64,000 nucleotides of DNA from Rapana venosa (lineage: Eukaryota > Mollusca > Gastropoda > Neogastropoda > Muricidae): NCBI GenBank assembly GCA_028751875.1, contig CM054153.1, forward strand, positions 25,281,513 to 25,345,512, given 5' to 3'. Under the pieces are notes generated by a model that worked only from the letters and a program-made list of their open reading frames with translations, did not search any database and was not told the origin of the DNA. This document shows, one piece after another, positions 1-64,000 of the stretch (positions are counted from its first letter, which is position 1; each line of letters opens with the position of its first letter). A program made the position numbers and the translations under genes.

Positions 1-264
1 CCCCTCCCCCTTCCCCCCTCCCTGGTTGCAGAAACAATGCCGGATTTGAGAGGATCTGGCGATTCCGATCTAGGCCCTACCGCTTGTGGGTAGTTAAGGC
101 GATTCTAATCTAAGCAAGCAAGGTGTCAGTTTACAAGGACTTAGGAAACCAAGTTTACATAAAAAATGTATTATGCCGTTGCTTTGACTTTGATACTTTT
201 CCCTAGGATCTAATGAAACCTTTCTTCTTCTTCTGGGTCAGATTCTTCTGGGTCTTCTACTGCT

Positions 265-325
<61 letters not shown>

Positions 326-358
326 GTTTAGCGCTGTCTTGCCTTCTTTATTATTTGT

Positions 359-390
<32 letters not shown>

Positions 391-396
391 CATCTC

Positions 397-433
<37 letters not shown>

Positions 434-683
434 CCGTGATTTGTGGGGTGGTGGGTGGTGGGGGGGGGGGGGGGGTTGTGTGTTGATATTTTTCTTCCCC
501 TTTACTCATTACTGTGTGGTGTATTGGTATGGGCTTTGTTTTATTTTATTATCATAGAAATCCCTAACTTAAAGGGCGGGGACTGGATGTAAAAAAGCAC
601 ATGGGTTCTTATTCATTATCCTCCAAATAAAAGAATTTGTCATTCTCTCTCTCTCTCTCCTCCTCTCCTCTCCATCCTCTCTC

Positions 684-726
<43 letters not shown>

Positions 727-1768
727 TTCGATGGCTAGATGAAAGGAAAATGGGTTGCTTATCTGTCATGTCATTGGTGTTTTTTGGTTATTGTTTCCCT
801 ATTTTTATGGTTTTGTTTGAGGTGGTTGTTTTTAGTTATGGTTTGGTTGTCGATTTTCTCTATCATGATGTTATTATCCCTGATAAGGCTGGGACTGGAT
901 GTAAAACAGCACATGAGTATTTTTCATTATCCCCAAAATAAAAGAATTTGGATTTGATCTCTCACTCTATCACTTTTCTCTCCCCCCCCCCCCCCCCCCC
1001 CCAATTGTCTTTTTTTTGGGGAAAGGGGGGGGGGGGGGAGGCTGACAGTGGGCCACCCTTCAGAGGAGGGCTGGCACTGCTGCAGGGCTGTATTTGTAGT
1101 AGAACTTTTGAAGTTGAGTAAGCCTTAGTTGGTGACCAAAGTTTATAGCTGGTTGGATTTGGATTTAAGTAACTGTTGTGTTAGCCTGTGATCTTGGCAC
1201 AGGAGACTGTTACTAAAACGAAAGTCTATACATGTATCTGGTGAATCTGACATTAGAAATCATCAGATTTGCTACCCTCGAAAGAAGACTTGTCAGTTGT
1301 CACTAGATTATAACAAAAAATTATTTTAAAAAATCCCTGTGCAGAGTGATTTCATAGGCCTCTGCAGTGCAGAGTAAAAAAAAAAAAAAGGTATTAAAGT
1401 TGGTTTTTTTTGGGTTTTTTTTAGTCTCAGGCAACAAGTGTCCAAGTTTTATAGATCTCTGAATTGAATAGCCCAAGTTATTATGGCCTCTGTTGTCGGC
1501 AGGACTATAAACAAGATTAGATTGGATTGAATCTCAGAATTGAATCACTGAAGACATTATTTGACAACATGGTATTAAGTCCATAGCACATTGAAGGATT
1601 TCCCTCTGTGCCCCCATCCCTTGAAAAATAGAAAAACCTTCATAAGACCTCTCTCCCTCTCTGAGTCTGTCTGTCTCAATGTCTCATTGTCTGTCCGTCC
1701 ATCCGTCCATCCATCCGGCAGTCCGTCTGTCTCAGTGTCTGTCTGTCTTTCTCTCTGTCTCTCTCTAC

Positions 1769-1814
<46 letters not shown>

Positions 1815-2005
1815 CTCTCTCTCTCCCTCTCGTTTTTTGTTTGTTTGGTTTTTTTGTTTTGTTTGTTGTTGTCTGCCTAGAGGGCTGGTTGTAACCCCCC
1901 CCCCCCCCCCCCCCCCTCCCCCCCCCCCCCCCAAAGCATGTCTGCTTATTCCATAACCTTCTTTAACTTATGAATATTCAATTAAATTAAATTCTCTCTC
2001 TCAGG

Positions 2006-2036
<31 letters not shown>

Positions 2037-3245
2037 AAGGAACCCCACCAAAACGTCCCTCAATAACAAAACCAACACCCCCAAAAAAAACAAACAAACC
2101 CACCAACAACAACCCCAAACCTTAACAACCCCTCGCCCAGCAAAACTCAGTGTAACTTACTTGCATCAATGACTAATTGATAATGTCTCCAAAGCTAAGA
2201 TCGCTCAAGAACAGTGGCTGTTGTGTTGGTGATAGTTCAAAGTAAGTTTATCAGGGACCCCCCCCCCCCCCCCAATAACATGTGAGGTAGAACACTGTGT
2301 AAACTCAGAAGGCTCCCCACTGACTGACTGAACCTTCTTGAGACTATAAAAACAACAGCAACCCCCCCCCCCCCTCCCCCCCCCCCCCCCCCCCCCTCCA
2401 TGTACTGATGTAGGTAACATAGCTGTGATAAGGCTTGGAATTCCTATAATATAACTTGTCCAGCTGCTGATGGTAATGTTATACACTATTATGTGGTTAG
2501 TCCTGCTGGTGACTTAGGATTTTGTGTGTGTGTGTAGGGTTGTATACTACTGGTGTTGCAAAGCTTACAGTCACATTAAGCCTTTTTACAATTTTATTTT
2601 ATGTCATGATTTTTTTAAAAAAGTGAAGAGCTAAGTACTTTCAAAACCAGTTTTTAACATCAACAGACCTGTACGCGAATGGTGTACAGGCAAGTGTACC
2701 TGGCCACTTGCAGTCTTTGTATTTATTTATTTATTTATTTATTAGTTCATTCTTATTTTTTTCCTGCAAACTATTCCGCATTCACCTTTTTTTAAAATTA
2801 AAAAAAACAAACCAGCACCCCCAAAAAACCCAAAAACCCAACAACCCCAAATGAACACCCCCTTCCCCCCTAAAGCCCAAGGACAAAAAACCTGTCCCTA
2901 GGAAGAAAATCCAGTGTTCTTTTACCCCCTTCCCAAATCAACCCCCTACCCGCCCCCTGCTCAAATCACTAACAGGAGCCTCCAGGGGAAAAAGAATAAT
3001 CCATGTAGTGGAAATAAATATTTAACTTCAGTTTATCATGAATTCATTTCTTAATGTTGGATATACAATACTGTTAGTGTTACCAGTTTTAGTGCCACAG
3101 TCATCAAATAGTTATGTAAAGCCATCAGATTGTCTGACCTTTGGACTATACAAAGATCTGCTGACATCAGTAAGTTATTCATCATGAACATCCTAACAGG
3201 CAGGATCCAGTGTTCTGCTGAACTAGTTCCCAGGGGAACTGTTCT

Positions 3246-3278
<33 letters not shown>

Positions 3279-3316
3279 AGGGGGCAGAAAGCTAAATACA
3301 GTTAAGAAAGAAAAAA
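1..3316. other. Upstream or intron sequence, microsatellite-rich
   Basis: No supported exon. The stretch holds long (CT)n tracts at about 267-320, 360-430 and 640-727, a (CTGT)n/(CT)n block at 1660-1830, and many C or G homopolymers (about 459-474, 985-1002, 1027-1039, 1897-1932, 2007-2027, 2361-2398). Tails of SINE-A type elements (ACTGGATGTAAAA then AAGCACATG) occur at 580-640 and 890-955. A (GATTG)-ended repeat fragment is at about 1475-1535. The missing signal-peptide exon of the TEP gene could lie here or outside the window; I could not identify it. Confidence 0.6.
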
Positions 3317-3579
3317 GGTAAAGGTGTCCCATAACCTATGTGGTCGTAGGGGAGCGAGGCGTCAAAAACATCAACTTCTCAAGGAGCAGGCATATCGAGG
3401 GTGGCGCTCATCTCCTCTACCCTAAAGGGGCAGGTACCCATTTATAGCTGGGTGAACTGGGGAACTGTGCTGAAGCCAAGACGCACAGTCACCCATCCAA
3501 GTGGTAACCACGCTCAATGCTGCTTAACCTTGGCTGGGGGAAAGAGGGTTGCTCTGACCACTGAGCTATCCCGTCCCCA
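3317..3579 (-). mobile_element. SINE-B (tRNA-like A box plus 5S-rRNA-like block)
   Basis: Reverse-complement copy of the family best seen at 26718-27020. The head at the high-coordinate end reads GGGGACGGGATAGCTCAGTG, a tRNA A-box-like sequence. It is followed by a diverged AAG..TAAGCAG..GGATGGGTGAC block that resembles the internal control region of 5S rRNA. The body ends towards 3317 in the usual GGTTATGGGACACCTTTACC tail. It is diverged from the other copies. Confidence 0.75.
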
Positions 3580-4650
3580 GATGGAATGATACACTTGCAG
3601 AATACTTCTAAGGGAAACTGTTTTCAGAGATCAAGGCTTTGGCTCACAACTGTCATGCTTTTTGCTCTCAGTTCTTACAAATGGAGGAATCTTGTGAAAA
3701 GGTATTCAGTGTTGTACCCAGTTACTTTGGAGAGAGAAAAAAAAGCACTAACTTGTTTTTAGGTCCAGTAAGAAGGGGACCCCTTACCCCTCTCCACCCC
3801 CAAATTCCTCTTGTCCCAAGAAAGAACACGAGTACAATTCATGCTTTGATTTACAGTAGAAATGTAAAGAGTTGGAACTATTTAAAGTACAAAGCAGTAA
3901 TACTGTTTAGTATTAAATTGTATCTGACCCCTGTGGAGGTGAGAATTGTTTTTAAATTAGCATTCTCAGTATGAACAATGTGTATAAAATTTGACTGCAT
4001 TTTTTTTCTTCTTCTTTTCTAAGGACAGGTTAATATAGTACTACTTATTACAGGCTTATTTTCTGTTTTTCTTTTCATTCTTCTTTTCCTTTGTTTTTGC
4101 ACTGCATTGTAAGATAGAGTTAGAGCAGATATTTATTTACTTATTTGAAATAGTTTTCAGATATAAGTTGTATTGTATTCAGACATCTGATGGAATTGAG
4201 GAAGAAAATCAGCCTGAACTGATTTGAACGAAGGCCTAAAATTTTCACATTTTTAGGGCCGATGTCACAGATTAAAACAAAGGCATCATTCATTCAAGTC
4301 TGTAAAATAGAGAGGAAACTCTATGGCTGTTTGTGTATGTGTGTGTGTGAGTGCATGTGCGTGCACACACACATTTGTGAGTGGGAGTGTGTTCACTTTA
4401 AAAAAAAGGAAATGTTAAGAACACTCTCAGTACTAAAAGTTGCCAGCAGATAGTTTGTTCCAGAACCTTTTTTTTGTCCTCAGTCTCTATTCATCTTCTA
4501 ACCCAACCTTCCTTTCTTCATTTCATCTTATTATTTCTTTTCTATTTGTCTTAGCGTTACATTCATACTGTGTAAAAAGCTTTCACGTTTTACTGTGGTT
4601 TCATATTTGATAATATGGCACTTGATATAATTGGGGGTGGGAGGGGGGCG
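3580..4650. other. Intergenic or intron sequence without recognisable features
   Basis: AT-rich, with a short (GT)n stretch near 4335-4400. No reading frame with family features and no clear repeat boundary was seen. Confidence 0.5.
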
Positions 4651-4915
4651 GGGGTTCTGTTCCTGTCTTTTTCTTCTTGTCAGTGTCACCGCCTTCTTGT
4701 GTATTTTTTGCTTTCTTGATTCATTCTCCTGCCTCCCCCCCCCCCAACACACACACACACCCAGAAAAGCTTTAAAAGATCATTCTCTCCCATGCTGAAG
4801 TTGGTTGCGCTGGGTCTGATTTGTCAGGCGGTTAATGACAGTGCAACATTTATTTTTGCTCATATGACACTATTGACAGACAACAAGAGTTTGCTGTCTG
4901 AGTGTTGGACGAAGG
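4650..4915 (-). mobile_element. SINE-D copy
   Basis: Shares the diagnostic blocks of SINE-D: CTTCTTG..TTGATTCATTCTCCTGCC, CTGGGTCTGATTTGTCAGGC, a GTTAATG..CAACATTTATTTTTGCTCATATGAC variant and a GTTTGCTGTCTGAG end. An internal C run and (AC)n at 4736-4761 have expanded inside it. The same blocks recur at 12671, 14460, 16425, 16775, 19315 and 21293. Confidence 0.65.
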
Positions 4916-5173
4916 GGGAGACAGATGTATGTGATTGAAAGAGAAAGAAACTGTTTTGTTTTGACCTTACAAGGACTCATGGTGAACAGTTTAATCCAAG
5001 GCTGGCATGATTCAAGATTTAATCAAATTGTTACAGAGAAAATGTCAGCAAACATACTGATCCACAGCCTTAGTTTATTTTCAGAAAACATCCATCAGAA
5101 TGAAAATGTCAGTATTGGGGTTTGTAATTTAAGATCATACTGTACATTTAAAATGTTTTATTTATTTATTTAA

Positions 5174-5385
5174 TTCTTTTATATCGAGGATAATAGAATA
5201 AGCACTCATGTGGTTTTTTTACATCCAGTCCCCGTGTGTATGCGGTTTTGTAAATTTTGTCATCTGTTCCCACCGGCACACAATGGCCTACTCTTAAGAA
5301 AAGCGGAACAGGATTTTAACATGTGCGCAAGATGTTCCTCGGTTTATAGTCTCATCCGAAGGACTGTACATTCAGACATGCAGCA
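5174..5385 (-). mobile_element. SINE-A copy, 5'-truncated
   Basis: Begins TTCTTTTATATCGAGGATAA and continues through AGCACTCATGTGG, CATCCAGTCCCCGTGTGTAT, TTTTGTCATCTGTTCCCACC and GTTTATAGTCTCATCCGAAG. This is the reverse complement of the SINE-A body. The tRNA-like head is missing. Confidence 0.8.
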
Positions 5386-5548
5386 GTAGGACAGTTGTAA
5401 AAACATTCCATGTGGTATGCTGTAGCATTTTTGGTTATCATCAAGATCTGGACATAATATAGTATTGTACTACCAAAGGAGAAGAAAATTGCTTGCTTAC
5501 CTTCCTCGCCTATCTCATGAGTGTTGTGGTTCATTGTGGTGACATGAA

Positions 5549-5642
5549 CATTGGATACCTCTGCAGGTAGGATTATATTGTTGGATGCCTCTGCAGGTAG
5601 GATTATATTGTTGGATGCCTCTGCAGGTAGGATTATTATATT
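5549..5642. repeat. Tandem 30-bp repeat, three copies, each with a CAGGTAGGAT motif
   Basis: The unit TTGGATGCCTCTGCAGGTAG followed by GATTATATTG is present three times with very few changes. Each unit places a 3'-splice-like CTCTGCAG directly before a 5'-splice-like GTAGGAT. Confidence 0.85.
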
Positions 5643-6119
5643 TGCCAGCCAAGAGAACATTGAACCATTCTATAACTTGGGGCATAGCTGTCACTTGTCA
5701 GTTTTCCCCCACTTTTAGCTGCTCTCAGCTGTTAACCATTCCATCCCAGCTGGTGCTAATTATAGCAGAACACTGGCCACACTTGGACTTGGCAAAAGGA
5801 AGGGGAGGGCTGATTTTAGCCCTGAACCCTTGACTTGAATTATGCTGGATTTGTGAGCTGTGGGGGTGGAGATAGCCCAGTGTTGTGCTTGCAATTTAAT
5901 GGCCTGAATAGGAGGCACCACTGGAGATGCCTAGGTTCAAGGGGCCTTTCTTTACCCCATGGAGTTAATCAGTACTGACTTTCGGTACCCTGAAATTTCT
6001 TCACATGATACTAGTGTTTATAAACCCGAGCCCCCCTTGTGCGAATTTATGCAGGCAGAACATCATAAATTATGCACTGGTTAAAATCTGCTCTGGCTTT
6101 TGGAAGAGTAGACCATTCA

Positions 6120-6400
6120 TGCTGGTAACAATAACAACAACAACAAAAACAAACCTCCCCCCAAAAACATACTGATATTGTGTTCAGACATCATCCCCAG
6201 AGTTGTTCACCTTAACACTAATCCCTATGTTAAAACAGTACAGGTGCATTGTGCACATTGGTATGCTACTGTAACCCAGTAGTGGGTGATACAGAAGGAA
6301 GGGTTAGTAGATGGTTGGTTACCCTATATATAGCGGGTTACCCGTAGGGTGGAAAGATGAATGGTTAGGCAAAAACGATTCCATACTCACCATTTGGTAA
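6120..6400 (+). repeat. Interspersed repeat, related in inverse to 51425-51740
   Basis: The segment with GTGCATTGTGCACATTGGTA, ACCCAGTAGTGGGTGATAC and GTTGGTTACCCTATATAT reappears as reverse complement at 51430-51545 (AGGGTAACCAGCCATCTACT, CACCCACTACTGGGTTACAG). The family is not recognised. Confidence 0.65.
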
Positions 6401-6539
6401 ACACCTTGTAGCTTTAGCCAAAGAATTGGACCAAAAAAAAAAAGAAGAAAAAAGATCCTTTAACTTCTAGTTTTCTACTGTTCTCTGCTAGCTCTAGATA
6501 TGGAGATGGTATCTAAACACTGGACTAGATAATGTTACA

Positions 6540-6800
6540 AAAACAAAAAAAGCACACAAGAGTGCTTATTCTATTATCCTCAAATGCAGTCTAACATCTT
6601 GCGCCAAACGTTAAATCCTGTTCCTGCTTTTTGTAAGAGTAGGCCATTGTCTCTCGATGGGAACAGATGACAGAATTGACAAAACCGCACATACACACAC
6701 GAGGGGGGGGGGGGGGGGGGCTCTGCATGTAAAAAAAAAGCACATAAGCACTTATTCCATTTTCGTCGATATAAAAAGAATAAAATAACAAAATAGAAAA
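6540..6800 (+). mobile_element. SINE-A copy, 5'-truncated
   Basis: Contains AACATCTTGCGCCAAACGTT, GAGTAGGCCATTG, GGGAACAGATGACAGAATTG and the tail AGCACATAAGCACTTATTCC ending in AATAAAATAA. A poly-G run (6702-6720) interrupts the segment that reads ACACGGGGACTGGATG elsewhere. It ends about 90 bp before exon 1. Confidence 0.75.
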
Positions 6801-6892
6801 AATCCTCGAAACAAAAGAATAAATAAAAAATAAACGCATTTGTTGTGTTTTTCTGTCTCGTGTCTTTTCCACCGCCGCCACCACCACCACAG

Positions 6893-63672
<56,780 letters not shown>

Positions 63673-63779
63673 GTACGGGAGACTGTGCGGGGGGAGGCTG
63701 GTTTGAATTCTCTGTGCGCAGCTGTCTGTTTTCCTCATTTGTTTCTGCTCTCGGCTACTGTCCATACCCATCCCATTCC

Positions 63780-64000
63780 AGCTGGTGCTAGTTATATGTT
63801 TAGACTACTGTAATTCTCTTTTGGTTGGCCTACCAGCATCATCCATCCACTCTCTTCAACGCATACAAAACTCTGCAGCTCGACTGGTCCTAAGAAAGAA
63901 AAAAATCTGAACACATCACTCCTCTTCTGCGATCTCTTCACTGGCTGCCTGTCCCACAGACTGAAGTATAAGATCAATACCCTCTGTTTCAAATGTCTCC
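63780..64000 (+). mobile_element. L2/CR1-like LINE fragment, ORF2, frameshifted
   Basis: Encodes LDYCNSLLVGLPASSIHSLQ, RIQNSAARLVLR, then in shifted frames HITPLLRSLHWLPVPQ and LKYKINTLCFKC, the conserved post-RT region of L2/CR1 elements. An A-run slip near 63903 and a small loss near 63960 break the frame. It continues past the window end. Confidence 0.82.

Noticed and set aside
739..957. Hydrophobic short frame as the missing signal-peptide exon
   Set aside because: Several internal hydrophobic stretches, no donor in the required phase, and overlap with a SINE tail.

Overview
The window is animal nuclear DNA, most likely from a mollusc and plausibly a marine gastropod. Short GC-rich exons with GT-AG introns sit in AT-rich intron sequence full of microsatellites, homopolymer C/G runs, tRNA-derived SINEs and broken non-LTR retrotransposons. 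The species call is inference from repeat style and protein type only.

One gene on the + strand explains essentially all the coding sequence: a large thioester-containing protein of the alpha-2-macroglobulin / complement C3 superfamily, closest in style to CD109 and invertebrate TEPs. I placed 24 consecutive exon positions (one with two alternative exons) from 6893 to 63672. They were found by in-frame protein similarity, splice sites and matching intron phases. Together they total about 3.3 kb (about 1,100 codons) in about 57 kb. In order they encode MG1 (exons 1-2), MG2 (2-5), MG3 (5-8), MG4 (9-11), MG5 with a long acidic/proline insert and a polybasic site (11-13), MG6 with a variable bait-like segment (14-19), MG7 (19-21), CUB (21-23) and the start of the thioester domain with GCGEQN (24). 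The signal-peptide exon was not found, and the rest of the thioester domain and C-terminus lie beyond the window.

The most interesting part of the gene is a pair of candidate mutually exclusive exons, 18a (45241-45355) and 18b (50563-50683). Both enter in phase 1 and leave in phase 2, both end in an FPETWLWD block, and they differ upstream of it in the position of the bait or hypervariable region. The exon-12 insert with RRRRRS is a second candidate processing site.

Introns: 1-6892 is upstream or intron 1 sequence. Later introns carry at least four SINE groups. SINE-A has several alternative tRNA heads, SINE-B has a tRNA-like/5S-like composite head, and SINE-C and SINE-D are tRNA-headed. SINE-A and SINE-C share a central block. 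Introns also hold 5'-truncated LINEs (an RNase-H-bearing I/Nimb-like copy at 23570-25255, RTE-like copies, and L2/CR1-like copies at 33880-34351 and 63780-64000). A probable piggyBac-like MITE lies at 15172-15881. Tandem arrays include a 37-bp minisatellite of about 47 units (59441-61195) and a ~125-bp satellite (52960-54265). In two introns the real splice acceptor plus first codons has been tandemly duplicated (exons 15 and 20), and the thioester exon's polypyrimidine tract is made of a retroposon tail. No second protein-coding gene, intact tRNA or rRNA gene, or CRISPR array is supported.
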